Shown here: positions 9,295 to 19,337 of the stretch, piece after piece | Layout: the number at the start of each line of letters is the position of its first letter | How positions within the stretch are numbered: position 1 is the stretch's first letter | Assembly: GCA_002862465.1 (NCBI GenBank) | Contig: PKDD01000137.1 | Coordinates: 1-64,000 of the forward strand | Source of the DNA: Haliea sp. | Lineage (GTDB): Bacteria; Pseudomonadota; Gammaproteobacteria; Pseudomonadales; Halieaceae | Direction of reading: 5' to 3' | Length of the DNA: 64,000 nucleotides | The notes under the pieces: generated by a model | The model's database searches: none | The model's input: only the letters and a program-made list of their open reading frames with translations | What the model was told of the DNA's origin: nothing | Made by a program: the position numbers and the translations under genes

Positions 9295-10467
9295 ATGCAA
9301 TCCAAACGCAATGACAGCGATCTCAGTGAACTGATAGGGCTAATCTATCAGGGCGCCTTAGAACTGCAGCCGTGGCAAAGCGCCCTTCCGGCTCTGCGCG
9401 AGGCTCTAGATGCGCAGGTTGTCTCTTTGGTCCTGCGTCCACCGTCGGCTGACGATCAAGGCGTAATCCTAAACTGCGTTCGGCAAGATCAGAGTTTAGA
9501 CAATGACGCTGTAAGTTTAGCCGACCCTAACGACTGGGAGGTCAGCGCTTATAGAGAACAGTTTTTCTCACTAGACCCTTTCGTAAGTTTGCCGTTGGAC
9601 AAAGTGATCGCTTTGGAAGACATACTGCCCGACAAAGAATTAGTCACATCTGATTATTATCTACACTACCTTAAACCAATTAATCTTTTTCGTATTTTAG
9701 GGGTAGATACCTCCGAGCCCGGCGGCATGCTCGCTAGACTGCGTTTTTCGAGGCGGGCCAGCGAGGCACGTTTTAAAGCAACAGAGCGGCAGTTACTCAC
9801 GCTTCTCACACCGCATCTGTGCCGCGCTATTGAGATTTATGCAAAGCTTAATCGCATGACGTCGGAGCGAGATCTCTATGCCGGCGCAGTTAATCAGCTA
9901 TCCGTTGCCAGCATCATTCTGGACGAACAAGGTCGAATGTTGACGACAAATGCAGTTGGCCGTGCCCTGCTTGATCAAGGAGAGGGCCTTAGCCTGCGCG
10001 ACGGCCATCTGCACATCGAGGGACGCGATATCAACAAGGAATTACAAGAGGCATTGACCACTATCATAAGAGCGCAACTACAGGGGGAGACATCCGTGGT
10101 GCGCGCATTGCGCGTGCCGCGCCCGGGCGGCCGTTCTGATCTCGGCTTGGTTGTGCGGCCGGTGCCCGCTTCACAGTGGAGCGAGGGCCAGTCAAGCCCC
10201 TCTGCAGCTGTTTTTATAAGCGATCCTGACTTGCAAGAGTCCACGTCGCGACCTATTTTAGGAGAACTCTTTGAACTGACCCCGGCAGAAGCGAACTTAG
10301 CTACGCTGCTCGCTCGAGGACTCAGTCTGGCGCAGGTTTCTGTCGCACAAAACATATCTCAGCACACGGCCAGAGCACAACTGAAATCTATTTTCGCCAA
10401 AACGGGTGTATCGAGGCAGGCGGAACTCGTTCGGCTAGTGCTTAAGAGCGTAGCTGCACTAGCCTGA
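9295..10467 (+). CDS. LuxR-type HTH transcriptional regulator
   Basis: A 390-residue regulator. The last 65 residues form a LuxR/FixJ-type helix-turn-helix (LTPAEANLATLLARGLSLAQ, then a recognition helix around SQHTARAQLKSIF). The N-terminal 300 residues hold no receiver Asp pocket and no recognisable autoinducer domain. They resemble the unassigned sensory part of LuxR proteins common in lipid-degrading marine Gammaproteobacteria and Mycobacteria. It lies 28 bases after the SDR and could be co-transcribed. Because it is near the divergent F420 promoter region it might regulate either side, but no operator was recognised. Confidence 0.8.
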   Translation: MQSKRNDSDLSELIGLIYQGALELQPWQSALPALREALDAQVVSLVLRPPSADDQGVILNCVRQDQSLDNDAVSLADPNDWEVSAYREQFFSLDPFVSLPLDKVIALEDILPDKELVTSDYYLHYLKPINLFRILGVDTSEPGGMLARLRFSRRASEARFKATERQLLTLLTPHLCRAIEIYAKLNRMTSERDLYAGAVNQLSVASIILDEQGRMLTTNAVGRALLDQGEGLSLRDGHLHIEGRDINKELQEALTTIIRAQLQGETSVVRALRVPRPGGRSDLGLVVRPVPASQWSEGQSSPSAAVFISDPDLQESTSRPILGELFELTPAEANLATLLARGLSLAQVSVAQNISQHTARAQLKSIFAKTGVSRQAELVRLVLKSVAALA

Positions 10468-10482
10468 CAGTCTTTATCCCGT

Positions 10483-11166
10483 CTAGTCTATCCAGGGATA
10501 GTACAAATTCTGACCACAGCCTTGATATGCACGACCGTTAAGCATCACAACAACCGTATTAGCAAATGTGTTTCCGCTAGGGGCATCAAAACAGGGCAGT
10601 TCTAAGATCTCAATTCTCAAATCATGCGTTGCAGTTGCTCCAGCGTACACTCGCGCCTTAGGTTCTCTATGATTTAGCTGCTCGGGCACCAGTATGCTCT
10701 GCGTGCCATTACCGAAGGTTAGCAGTAGTTGCTGGCCCGTGCGTACTTCGAGTGACCAATCAGGATCGGTACCCACTCCGCGAAAATTCACACCCCGGCG
10801 TCGAGCATCCTCCCAAACTGCTCTATCAGGCCGTAGATGGCAATTTTTGTGATCCTGCCCACCGACCGTCAGCATAGCTTCTTCGCCCTTGCTCCAGAAC
10901 GACACTTCCCCCTCTTGATACAGGGTGCCCGATGCATTGCGCACCTGCGATAAAATAACGTGGCGGTCGGGCAGCCACAGCGCCATTTCGCCAGGGCCCA
11001 GACGAGCGACAAACTCATAGTCATTACAGGCATACACTAACGTGGTTGCTATGGGCCGCTCATCCGGTTTGAAATCGAGTTGCTTTTCAGAGCTAGTATA
11101 ACGATTAGCAACGCCTGCACACGCAACCAGCGAGAGAAACATTAAAACCGTGCAGAATAATTTCAT
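10483..11166 (-). CDS. MliC-domain lipoprotein
   Basis: Probable envelope lipoprotein of 227 residues. ATG 11166 is preferred over the TTG at 11172 because GGAG precedes it. The signal peptide ends in the lipobox LVAC, so the mature protein would begin at a lipidated Cys. The next 100 residues match the MliC (C-type lysozyme inhibitor) pattern: YACNDYEF, a SGTLYQEGEVSFWSKGEEA core and a later Cys. A second part containing FRGVGTDPDWSLEV resembles a domain often fused to MliC in predicted lipoproteins. It may protect peptidoglycan from lysozyme-like enzymes; this role rests on family resemblance only. Confidence 0.75.
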   Translation of the reverse strand: MKLFCTVLMFLSLVACAGVANRYTSSEKQLDFKPDERPIATTLVYACNDYEFVARLGPGEMALWLPDRHVILSQVRNASGTLYQEGEVSFWSKGEEAMLTVGGQDHKNCHLRPDRAVWEDARRRGVNFRGVGTDPDWSLEVRTGQQLLLTFGNGTQSILVPEQLNHREPKARVYAGATATHDLRIEILELPCFDAPSGNTFANTVVVMLNGRAYQGCGQNLYYPWID

Positions 11167-11242
11167 TAACAAAACTCCAAATCGAAAAAGTGCTTAGAAC
11201 GCTAGCTGCATTGGAAACACAGCGTTACCGCTGCCTCAACAA

Positions 11243-11971
11243 TTAGAATATAACTGGCATCACGATCAAGCGCAGAGCTAATAGCGTCACAACCCATCGA
11301 AAAATGCGCTGAAAATCCATCTGCGGCAACCTGCCACGTAATTTTGTTCCAACCCATGAGCCACCAACGCCCGCGACCATCATGGCCAGCAGTAACTTCC
11401 ACCATGCGACAAAACTAAAACCGATAACGGCAAAAGCCAACAATCGAAGTACATGATTGATGCTCATTAACACCGCGGTATTAACCACTAACCAATCACG
11501 CCCGCTGTTGCGCCTTATCAACACAGCGGCGCCCAGGGGTCCTGTTGCTCCGGACAACATGCCTAGTCCGGTCTGATAAAAACCCAACAGCATCAGAGGC
11601 ATTTTTCCTCTCCCAGGAATGCTGGGCAACGGTGCCCAAATAAATAAAAGAATAAAAATGCCGATGACTGTCGGCAGCCACTTCATATCTAGGGCACCAT
11701 AGATTTCGGAACCCAACCACGCGCCCGCTATCCCACCCACTATAATGGGGGGGATAATACTGCGATCGATATTACGCCATCCAAACGCGGCTCTCGACAC
11801 ATTACTCGCAAGTTGCGTCACCGCGTGCAGGGGAAAAATCACCGAGGCAGGCACCAGACCCGGCATCAGCGCGATCAACAAAATGCCACCGCCCATGCCG
11901 ATTGTCGCGGCCAAGCAGGAAGTAGCGAAAGCTATTGGTACTAACAGCACTTCGTTCAATAGGCCCTCCAA
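11243..11971 (-). CDS. TauE/SafE-family membrane permease
   Basis: A 242-residue hydrophobic protein with about seven or eight membrane segments. It has the duplicated architecture of the TauE/SafE family, including the GMGGGILLIALMPG segment in the first half and GATGPLGAAVLI in the second. Members export or import sulfonates, sulfite and related organic anions. The substrate cannot be assigned here. It is transcribed alone, divergent from the P450 at 12064 across 92 bases. Confidence 0.85.
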   Translation of the reverse strand: MEGLLNEVLLVPIAFATSCLAATIGMGGGILLIALMPGLVPASVIFPLHAVTQLASNVSRAAFGWRNIDRSIIPPIIVGGIAGAWLGSEIYGALDMKWLPTVIGIFILLFIWAPLPSIPGRGKMPLMLLGFYQTGLGMLSGATGPLGAAVLIRRNSGRDWLVVNTAVLMSINHVLRLLAFAVIGFSFVAWWKLLLAMMVAGVGGSWVGTKLRGRLPQMDFQRIFRWVVTLLALRLIVMPVIF

Positions 11972-12063
11972 CTTAGTGAATATCAGATAAATTTTACCTA
12001 CTCCGCCTGCGAGTCTACACTGAATGCAACACTCCTGAGTAAAAACGGTGTCTAAAGAAGCGT

Positions 12064-13290
12064 ATGACAGATCGACTAAATGATGGCGATAACGGTGCAG
12101 TGCCTGGATGGTATGGAGTAAATCCTAATGACACAGACCTCAAACCAAATCCTCATCCACATTACAAACATCTGCGACAGGTACAGCCGGTCAACCTCAC
12201 CCCCGTGGGCGAATGGCGCTTATCAAATTATGAAGATATTCAGAAACTTTTGAAGCACAGCCACAGTGGCATGCGCGACATGGTAGGACTGATTCCTGGG
12301 GAAACACGCGAGCAGACTAATGCGTCAAAATTCATGTTGCGCATGGACCCGCCGGATCATAATCGCTTGCGCAACTTGGTCAGCAAGGCCTTCACGCCAA
12401 GAAGTCTCAGCACAATGCGACCGATGATTGAAGCACTAGTTGCGGCCGAACTCGACAGAGTTTCCTCACAAGGCACCATGGACTTGGTATCAGATTTGGC
12501 CCTAACGGTCCCTGCTGCGTCTATGTGTGCCATGCTTGGGGTTCCGTTCGAAGATCGGCACAAACTCACGGAGTTGGTTTCTCTCGTGACCTATCGTCTT
12601 GCAAAACAGGCGTATCCACATCTGCAAGAACAATCAGAAGCTGCAATTATGGTGCTTGCCCAATACATGCTCGTACTCATCGAAGAGCGGCGGGCCAATC
12701 CTAGCACTGATATTTTAGGGCAGTTGGTGACAGCCGAAGAATCTGGCGATAGGCTGACTAATGATGAATTACTGCAACAAAGCATTGGCTTACTCGTTGC
12801 TGGACTGGAGACCACAATCGGTCTTATTGCCAATGGCATGCTGTGTTTTTCTCGCTACCCTAATGAATTTGAAAAATTGGCGGCCAATCCTTCACTAGCA
12901 CTTTCGGCCGTCGAAGAATGTTTACGCTTTGAACCCTCGGTTCCCATTACACTGAGGGTTTTGTGGGAAGACACGCAATTTGGTGGCGTCACAATTCCTG
13001 CCAACGCCAGTGTCTATGCACTTTTAATCAGTGCAAACCGAGACCCTCTATATTTCACCGACCCAGACCGCTTTGATATTAGTCGCGGCGAAGCCAAGCA
13101 CTGTTCTTTTGGAGGCGGTATACACTTTTGTCTGGGGTCACATCTCGCGCGCATGAACGCTGAGATCGCTTTCCAGCAGATGTCCAAACGATTTACGGCC
13201 ATTGAGATTGATGAAGCCCATATTCAATGGGCGCCCTCACTGTTTCGGATACCGGGCAGTATTCCCGCACGCTTCCAGCATCGCAGCTAA
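12064..13290 (+). CDS. Cytochrome P450 (soluble bacterial class I type)
   Basis: A 408-residue soluble P450. The heme-ligand segment FGGGIHFCLGSHLAR carries Cys356. The I-helix has AGLETT, with the acid-Thr pair for oxygen activation. The K-helix ExxR is in EECLRFEP, and RMDPPDHNRLRNLVSKAF is the usual C-helix segment. It needs a ferredoxin and a ferredoxin reductase, neither of which is encoded nearby. The CYP family cannot be fixed by eye; it is unlike the CYP153-like protein at 45563. It converges on the aldo/keto reductase, with about 28 bases between the genes. Confidence 0.93.
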   Translation: MTDRLNDGDNGAVPGWYGVNPNDTDLKPNPHPHYKHLRQVQPVNLTPVGEWRLSNYEDIQKLLKHSHSGMRDMVGLIPGETREQTNASKFMLRMDPPDHNRLRNLVSKAFTPRSLSTMRPMIEALVAAELDRVSSQGTMDLVSDLALTVPAASMCAMLGVPFEDRHKLTELVSLVTYRLAKQAYPHLQEQSEAAIMVLAQYMLVLIEERRANPSTDILGQLVTAEESGDRLTNDELLQQSIGLLVAGLETTIGLIANGMLCFSRYPNEFEKLAANPSLALSAVEECLRFEPSVPITLRVLWEDTQFGGVTIPANASVYALLISANRDPLYFTDPDRFDISRGEAKHCSFGGGIHFCLGSHLARMNAEIAFQQMSKRFTAIEIDEAHIQWAPSLFRIPGSIPARFQHRS

Positions 13291-13318
13291 GCAGCTTGCG
13301 GGAGCGTAACCGCGGACG

Positions 13319-14335
13319 CTACCCCATTGGGTAAAGAATATCGCGCGATACCGCGTCTATTTGCTTTAGAGTTTCCTTGCTAAGTGTAACTTCTGCTGCC
13401 GCCAACAACGCCGGCACCTGCTCCGCGGTCGTAGCGCCGACAATCGTTGAAGCAACGAAATCATGCTGTTTGCTCCAAGCGATTGCCAAGGTAACCACTG
13501 ACATCCCTAACTCTGCGGCAATCGCTTGATAACGACGAGTAGATTCCAATGTTTTTGGATTCACGAAGCGGTGCATCATAGCCTGCTGTCGTTTAGGCGC
13601 TTGCTGGTACATAGAAAAACGGGCACCCTCGGGGAACGCCCCATCATTATATTTACCGCTCAAAACTCCACCACCTAGGGGCGAATACGGGAGCAGACTA
13701 ACGTTTTCTTGACGGCAAGCCTGAGCGAGCTCATCTTCAAAGCGGCGGTTATTCAGGCTAAAATTATTTTGAATAGTGTCATGTCGGGCGACACCTTGCA
13801 TTTCAGAAGCCCACAAACTCTTGGTTAAACCCCAAGTAGATTCATTACTGCAGCCTAAAATTCGAACCTTACCCGCGCGCACTAGCTCATCCAACGCCAT
13901 CATTGTTTCTTCTAGAGGATAATCTGCGTCGGGCCAGTGCGTTTGATAGAGATCAATATAGTCTGTGTCCAGTCGCCGCAAACTGCCCTCCACAGCCCTC
14001 ACAATATGATGCCTATCAAGACCAGTTTTACCCCCTCGAAAGGGCGCTGTTATCCAGACATGGCTAGGACCAGCCACCTTGGACGCAATAATCAAGGATT
14101 CACGATCTTTTGTCTTCATCCACCGACCAACGATCGCTTCAGTTTCTCCAGCATATTTCGCGTCGGGAGGTACTGGGTACATTTCAGCAGTGTCGTAAAA
14201 GTCTACCCCGGCATCATAGGCCATATCCATAATACGAAAAGACGCCTTTTCGTCAGCCTGATTACCGAAAGTCATCGTCCCCATACAAATATCAGAGACC
14301 GTTACAGAGCTTTTACCCAGCCGATTTTTCTTCAT
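13319..14335 (-). CDS. Aldo/keto reductase
   Basis: NADPH-dependent oxidoreductase of the AKR TIM-barrel superfamily, 338 residues. The catalytic tetrad is visible: Asp and Tyr in DFYDTAEMYP, Lys in IIASKVAG and His in LYQTHWPD. The C-terminal cofactor segment reads STIVGATTAEQV. It resembles the Tas/YdjG-like branch. It is the last gene of the minus-strand catabolic group, 45 bases after the aldolase, so it may be co-transcribed and reduce an aldehyde or ketone intermediate; the substrate is unknown. Confidence 0.9.
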   Translation of the reverse strand: MKKNRLGKSSVTVSDICMGTMTFGNQADEKASFRIMDMAYDAGVDFYDTAEMYPVPPDAKYAGETEAIVGRWMKTKDRESLIIASKVAGPSHVWITAPFRGGKTGLDRHHIVRAVEGSLRRLDTDYIDLYQTHWPDADYPLEETMMALDELVRAGKVRILGCSNESTWGLTKSLWASEMQGVARHDTIQNNFSLNNRRFEDELAQACRQENVSLLPYSPLGGGVLSGKYNDGAFPEGARFSMYQQAPKRQQAMMHRFVNPKTLESTRRYQAIAAELGMSVVTLAIAWSKQHDFVASTIVGATTAEQVPALLAAAEVTLSKETLKQIDAVSRDILYPMG

Positions 14336-14380
14336 ACAGCCCTCTCGAAACTAAATTATTATTGTATGTTTGACTTAATT

Positions 14381-15412
14381 CTAAACAGCATCTCTTGCCT
14401 TCGCCATATCCAGAGCGAGATCTTCAATCATGTCTTCCTGTCCACCAACTGTTCTGCGACGCCCCAGTTCAACTAGAATATCGCGACTGGACAATCCGTA
14501 TTTATCGGCGCTGCGTTTAGCAAATAACAGGAAGGACGAATATACGCCTGCGTACCCAAGCGTGAGCGCATCGCGATCAACGCGCACAATATGGTCCATC
14601 AATGGCACAACAAGATCTTCAGCAATGTCCATGGCCTTGAATAAATCGATGCCTGTTTCAACACCCATACGATCACATACGGCGATGAAAACTTCTAGCG
14701 GCGTATTACCTGCGCCTGCCCCCAGGCCTGCCAGAGAACCATCGATTCGGTTAGCACCTGCGTCAACAGCAGCAAGAGAGTTAGCGACGCCCATCGCCAA
14801 ATTATGATGTCCATGGAAGCCAAGCTCGGTTTCGGGACGCAGTTCTGCTCGCGCCAAAGCGACCCGCTCGATGACGTCATCGGGCAGCATGTAACCTGCG
14901 GAATCGGTGATGTAAACGCAGTTGGCTCCGAAGCCCTCCAGCATTTTTAACTGTTGCACCAACTCCTCAGGTCCTATCATATGCGCCATCATGAGGAAGC
15001 CCACGGTATCAAGGTCAGGGTATTTAGCAGCCATTGTCAGATGCTGCTCAGCAACATCCGCTTCGGTGCAGTGCGTTGCCACCCGAATAGAGGAGATACC
15101 GCAGTCCACCGCCATCTTTAGATGATCAACCGTGCCAATGCCCGGTAACAGCAGAGCCGACACTTTGGTGTTAGTCACAGCTTTACAAACAGCGGTCAGG
15201 TACTCTTCGTCACTGGCAGCAGGAAATCCGTAATTCACTGAAGCACCACCTAGGCCGTCCCCGTGCGTGACTTCAATCATCGGTATTCCCGCATCATCCA
15301 TGGCTTTAGCAATCTTCACCATCTGCTCGACTGTAATCTGATGCTGCTTAGGATGCATGCCATCACGCAAGCACATGTCATGAATGGTAATTCTCTTTCC
15401 GGTAAGGTCCAT
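14381..15412 (-). CDS. mhpE: 4-hydroxy-2-oxovalerate aldolase (MhpE/DmpG/TesG family)
   Basis: Cleaves 4-hydroxy-2-oxo acids to pyruvate and an aldehyde at the end of meta-cleavage pathways. The 343-residue protein has the divalent-metal TIM barrel signature: the N-terminal [11 protein letters not shown] with catalytic Arg-Asp and His, the metal-binding [11 protein letters not shown], and [12 protein letters not shown]. The frame extends to 15493, but ATG 15412 is chosen because it gives the family's normal N-terminus and avoids overlap with the dehydrogenase gene. DmpG normally complexes with DmpF and channels the aldehyde to it; the adjacent partner gene supports that here. Confidence 0.94.
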   Translation of the reverse strand: MDLTGKRITIHDMCLRDGMHPKQHQITVEQMVKIAKAMDDAGIPMIEVTHGDGLGGASVNYGFPAASDEEYLTAVCKAVTNTKVSALLLPGIGTVDHLKMAVDCGISSIRVATHCTEADVAEQHLTMAAKYPDLDTVGFLMMAHMIGPEELVQQLKMLEGFGANCVYITDSAGYMLPDDVIERVALARAELRPETELGFHGHHNLAMGVANSLAAVDAGANRIDGSLAGLGAGAGNTPLEVFIAVCDRMGVETGIDLFKAMDIAEDLVVPLMDHIVRVDRDALTLGYAGVYSSFLLFAKRSADKYGLSSRDILVELGRRRTVGGQEDMIEDLALDMAKARDAV

Positions 15413-15446
15413 TATTTTGCTCTCTCGCGTTTTCTGTTGACGGAAT

Positions 15447-16355
15447 TTAGACCATGCTGGGCACAAACGTACCCGCCAAAATTTCCTGCGCATACATCTC
15501 AGCAGTGCGTAAACCTGCTGCAGTCATGATGTCCAAGTTGCCTGCATATTTAGGCAGAAAATCGCCCAATCCTTCCACTTCCATATAAATTGATACGCGA
15601 TTGCCATCAAAGACTGGTCCATTCTTCAATACGTAACCGGGTACGTATTTTTGCACCTCAATAAGCATTTCATGCACAGATTCAGTAATGGCTGCCTGAT
15701 CAGGTTCGTCAACGGTCAGACAATGAATGGTGTCGCGCATAATAAGTGGGGGCTCCGCCGGATTGATAACAATAATAGCTTTGCCACTTTTTGCACCTCC
15801 CACTTTTTCGATGCCACTTGCGGTGGTGCGCGTAAATTCATCGATATTTTTGCGCGTGCCAGGGCCTGCCGATTTACTGCTTACCGTTGCCACGATCTCG
15901 CCGTAGGACACGCTCTGGATACGACTAACAGCCGCTACCATTGGAATAGTTGCTTGACCGCCGCAGGTAACCATATTGACATTCATCGCTTTAGCGGCAA
16001 CAGCCTCATTCAAATTGACTGGCGGCACACAAAACGGCCCAATCGCTGCTGGTGTCAAATCAATCATAACCGCACCTTGCGCGTTGACCTTGCGACTATT
16101 TTCGGCGTGCACGTAGGCAGATGTTGCGTCGAAGCAGACCTGTACGCCATCCTCCGCCATGGTAGGCAACATCCCGTCCACGCCCTCTGCTGTGGTTTTG
16201 AGGCCCATATCCGAGGCCCTCGCCAGACCCGGTGAATCCGCATCTACGCCCACCATCCATACGGGTTGAATCACTTCACTGCGCATGGCTTTCACAAGAA
16301 GGTCTGTGCCGATGTTGCCGGGACCAATTATTGCTGCTTTTACTTTGTCGCTCAT
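15447..16355 (-). CDS. mhpF: Acetaldehyde dehydrogenase, CoA-acylating (MhpF/DmpF/TesF family)
   Basis: Converts acetaldehyde or propionaldehyde to the acyl-CoA with NAD+ and CoA. The 302-residue protein has an N-terminal Rossmann loop [12 protein letters not shown] and the catalytic Cys in [12 protein letters not shown], both conserved in DmpF. The partner aldolase starts 34 bases downstream. In steroid degraders the homologous TesF/HsaG acts on propionaldehyde; in phenol or phenylpropionate pathways it acts on acetaldehyde. Sequence alone does not choose between them. Confidence 0.94.
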   Translation of the reverse strand: MSDKVKAAIIGPGNIGTDLLVKAMRSEVIQPVWMVGVDADSPGLARASDMGLKTTAEGVDGMLPTMAEDGVQVCFDATSAYVHAENSRKVNAQGAVMIDLTPAAIGPFCVPPVNLNEAVAAKAMNVNMVTCGGQATIPMVAAVSRIQSVSYGEIVATVSSKSAGPGTRKNIDEFTRTTASGIEKVGGAKSGKAIIVINPAEPPLIMRDTIHCLTVDEPDQAAITESVHEMLIEVQKYVPGYVLKNGPVFDGNRVSIYMEVEGLGDFLPKYAGNLDIMTAAGLRTAEMYAQEILAGTFVPSMV

Positions 16356-16448
16356 GTCGAATCTCTATATCTGTCAGGTTCTAGTATATGCGCTAGCCAT
16401 CAACTCGAGCGCATTTCTTGGGCGGAGAGTCTTGCCTCTTCAGCACCG

Positions 16449-17240
16449 CTACACGAATTTGCAGCTACAACCTCCTAAGCCATCAATTGACAGTGACATC
16501 TCGTCCCCTGCAACCACTGGAATTAGAGGAACTAGCGAGCCAGACAAGATGATTTCTCCAGCTTTAAACGGAATCCCAAATTGTCCCAAGGTATTCGCCA
16601 ACCACGCCACTGCCGTTAGCGGATTACCCTGCACGGCACTTCCCTGACCTTGTGCAATGACTTCGCCGTTTTTTAACACCGTCATCTTCAACTTCGGTAA
16701 ATCGAAGTCGCGAGGATCAACTTCATCCTTGCCTAAGACATACACACCGCAAGATGCGTTATCGGCTACCGTGTCCTGTATCTTTATATTCCAATCATGA
16801 ATTCTGGAATCGACAATCTCGAAACACGCCATAATGCTCTCTGTCGCATCAAGCACATCACGCTCAGTCACTCCCGGTCCGACTAAATCTTGTTTCAAAC
16901 GGAACGCAATTTCTCCCTCGGCTCTGGGCTGAATCATATTGCCCGCAATAGGAATGCTGCTGCCATCAGCGTATTCCATCTTATCAGTCAAGAAACCAAA
17001 GTCAGGCTGAAAAACAGCTAACATGTCTTGGACAGGTTTGCTGGTTACACCAATTTTCTTGCCAACAATACGCTCGCCATCTAAATTTAGGCGCTGCTGC
17101 ACCATCCGCAAAGAAATATGGTATGCATCATCAATGGTGATGTCACCTTCACGGGCGGTCAGCGGCTCTGTTGTGGACTGCGTGCGGAGGGCCTGATAAA
17201 GCTCATCGCCCAACTGATTTATCCGATCTTTATGCATCAT
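16449..17240 (-). CDS. mhpD: 2-keto-4-pentenoate hydratase (MhpD/DmpE/TesE family)
   Basis: Hydrates 2-hydroxy-penta-2,4-dienoates to 4-hydroxy-2-oxo acids, feeding the aldolase. The 263-residue protein carries the fumarylacetoacetase-fold signatures GKKIGVTSKPVQ and PRAEGEIAFRLKQDL (metal-binding Glu pair), plus a later ESIMACFEIVDSRI. Length and motif order are those of MhpD. Its ATG (17240, or 17237 directly after) lacks a strong Shine-Dalgarno. It lies 93 bases before the dehydrogenase and probably belongs to the same transcript. Confidence 0.93.
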   Translation of the reverse strand: MMHKDRINQLGDELYQALRTQSTTEPLTAREGDITIDDAYHISLRMVQQRLNLDGERIVGKKIGVTSKPVQDMLAVFQPDFGFLTDKMEYADGSSIPIAGNMIQPRAEGEIAFRLKQDLVGPGVTERDVLDATESIMACFEIVDSRIHDWNIKIQDTVADNASCGVYVLGKDEVDPRDFDLPKLKMTVLKNGEVIAQGQGSAVQGNPLTAVAWLANTLGQFGIPFKAGEIILSGSLVPLIPVVAGDEMSLSIDGLGGCSCKFV

Positions 17241-17440
17241 AGGTCAGTCTACTTTTTTTGAGGCGATAATTTTACACGCCTTACAGGGTTTGCCAGTACA
17301 ATACTTTATTCGAACGGCATGAAACTCTGGGCGCCGCCGACTGTTTAGTTTCTCGATGTCCAACACTACTGCAAACACGACATCGGCATTTCGCTTACGA
17401 CGTTAAGTACTTAGCACAAACGTCCGCATACAACGCAGAG

Positions 17441-18274
17441 CTAGCCGTTCTGAAGAAAGTCTAAACAATACCGATTGAACATCGCTTCATGCTCAACCAT
17501 CACCCAATGTCCGCACTCTGTTACCAGAATGAGGCGTAAGTGTTTAATATTTTTCGCCATGGCCATAATGCCATTTTCAGGCATCATCTGCTCATCCATA
17601 CCCCAAAAGCCCAGCACAGGACATTCCAACTCGTGCAATCGCTCGACTAAGTTGGGTACTTGCATGGTCGCCATCACGTGACCATTCATAATGTCCATGA
17701 TCTGCATGCGCTCCTCCACCAAATCATCGGTAGCATAATCTGCGTCATACATAAGGCCAGTAGCGAACAGGTCCTTCATAATTGCCGGCGTCACCGGTTC
17801 ACCGGAACCGAAAACTTTAAATACTTTCTGCATTCCCGGCATTTGCTGATATTCCGGCAACTCACTTAGACCGCCCGGCGCCATTAAAATAAGCTTATCC
17901 ACAAGCTGCGGATAGTCTAATGCCAGTCCCAACGCAATCGCCCCACCCAGCGAGTTACCCACCAGCGTACATTTTTTAACACCCGCCACATCCAACGTTT
18001 GCTTAATGCATTCGACAAACAACGACAGAGGGTGATCAACGTCATTGGGCTTGTCCGAAAAACCATAGCCAATATGATCCGGAATAATGCAGCGATAACC
18101 GGCATCCTTCAGCCCTTGGAAATTGCCCTTAAAATTACTAAAGCCACTTGCACCGGGACCTGACCCATGCAAAAAGACCACAACCTCTCCATGTCCTTCG
18201 TCTAAATAATGAATTCGGTAGCCATTTGCGCAATTGGCATACTGGCCCTCGGGTAATCGTCCTCTCAACTTCAT
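17441..18274 (-). CDS. Alpha/beta hydrolase, meta-cleavage product hydrolase type
   Basis: A 277-residue alpha/beta hydrolase resembling MhpC, BphD and HsaD/TesD, enzymes that break the C-C bond of ring-cleavage products. The oxyanion segment HGSGPGASGFSNF is characteristic of this group. The nucleophile elbow is GNSLGGA and the C-terminal catalytic His is in ECGHWVM. The start has GGGAG six bases upstream. Position before the hydratase, dehydrogenase and aldolase genes supports a lower meta-cleavage role, and it would release the dienoate used by the hydratase. Whether the substrate is steroidal or a simple aromatic is open. Confidence 0.85.
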   Translation of the reverse strand: MKLRGRLPEGQYANCANGYRIHYLDEGHGEVVVFLHGSGPGASGFSNFKGNFQGLKDAGYRCIIPDHIGYGFSDKPNDVDHPLSLFVECIKQTLDVAGVKKCTLVGNSLGGAIALGLALDYPQLVDKLILMAPGGLSELPEYQQMPGMQKVFKVFGSGEPVTPAIMKDLFATGLMYDADYATDDLVEERMQIMDIMNGHVMATMQVPNLVERLHELECPVLGFWGMDEQMMPENGIMAMAKNIKHLRLILVTECGHWVMVEHEAMFNRYCLDFLQNG

Positions 18275-18473
18275 AATATCTCCCGCGCGTAATCAGCGCC
18301 TTAGGTAGCAAATCTGCCTTTATTTACCACATATAATGTCGCCAAGAACACTAGCAAACCCTGTGCAACTGGCCTCTATATGCGCTAGCCGTGATAAGGT
18401 ATCGAATTGAAATATCAGTATCATAATATCCTGAGCCCTAACATGGTTCCCAACACGCGCCAGAGTATCAAAA

Positions 18474-19337
18474 CTACTCCACGATTGCTTTTCCATAAGT
18501 CGTGGGTTCGCCAAAAAAAGCCCGATGAGATGGGGGAATGCGACCATTGACGTCGGTGAGGCCATACTCCTGCGCCAATTCTGCCCCAATAAGCACTGCC
18601 CCACTTTTACCCATCAGATTAGGATCTTTAGCCAATCTATCAATCACCCAACCGGTGAACTCTGGTGTTTCGGCCGTCGCCACTAAATCCGCATATTTCT
18701 CTGGTTCCGCGTCAAATACACGCTGCGTGCGCTCAGTCAAAAGAAGACCCATCCAAATTGAAGTGACGGCAACATTGTGAGGACGAAAGTCAATTGCCAT
18801 ATCATGTGACATTTTGTCTACTGCGGCTTTTCCAGCGCCATAAGCAGGGCCGTGCATATAAATACGGCCGCCAAATGACGAGGTGTTTACGATCAATCCC
18901 TCTCCATTTGCCAACAAGAGAGGGGCTGCATACCACGCCGCAGTGTAGTGTGACCGCATACCCACGTCCCACAACTCCGTCAGCGCCAGCGGTTTTTCCC
19001 AGAAAGGACCTGTTTGAGTCATCGCATCGTGCAAACTGGTAGCGTTATTGACCAATATATCGAGACGGCCATGATCAACGGCTACCTGCTCGAACAATTT
19101 TTGAACACTATCGTCATCACTGTGATCGCAGCAAACAGCTATGCCCTCGCCGCCGGCTGCCGTGACCGCATCTGCAGTCACTTTTATAGTGCCAGGCAGT
19201 GGCGCATCCCCCTCGTTCTGAGTGCGTCCAGTAACATAGACGGTCGCGCCGGTCGCGCCAAGCGCCAACGCTATGCCCTTACCGGCACCGCGACTCGCGC
19301 CAGTGACCACCGCGACTCGATCTTGCAAAAGGCTCAT
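18474..19337 (-). CDS. Short-chain dehydrogenase (DHRS1-like)
   Basis: A 287-residue SDR with the cofactor loop TGASRGAGKG, NNAT in place of the common NNAG, catalytic Ser in NTSSFGG and YGAGK as the active-site Tyr-Lys. The overall pattern, including the long C-terminal region with ETPEFTGWVIDRLA, resembles DHRS1-type SDRs. VTGRT after beta-2 favours NADP. It is the first gene of the minus-strand catabolic group and lies 199 bases from the hydrolase, so it may have its own transcript. The substrate is unknown. Confidence 0.85.
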   Translation of the reverse strand: MSLLQDRVAVVTGASRGAGKGIALALGATGATVYVTGRTQNEGDAPLPGTIKVTADAVTAAGGEGIAVCCDHSDDDSVQKLFEQVAVDHGRLDILVNNATSLHDAMTQTGPFWEKPLALTELWDVGMRSHYTAAWYAAPLLLANGEGLIVNTSSFGGRIYMHGPAYGAGKAAVDKMSHDMAIDFRPHNVAVTSIWMGLLLTERTQRVFDAEPEKYADLVATAETPEFTGWVIDRLAKDPNLMGKSGAVLIGAELAQEYGLTDVNGRIPPSHRAFFGEPTTYGKAIVE

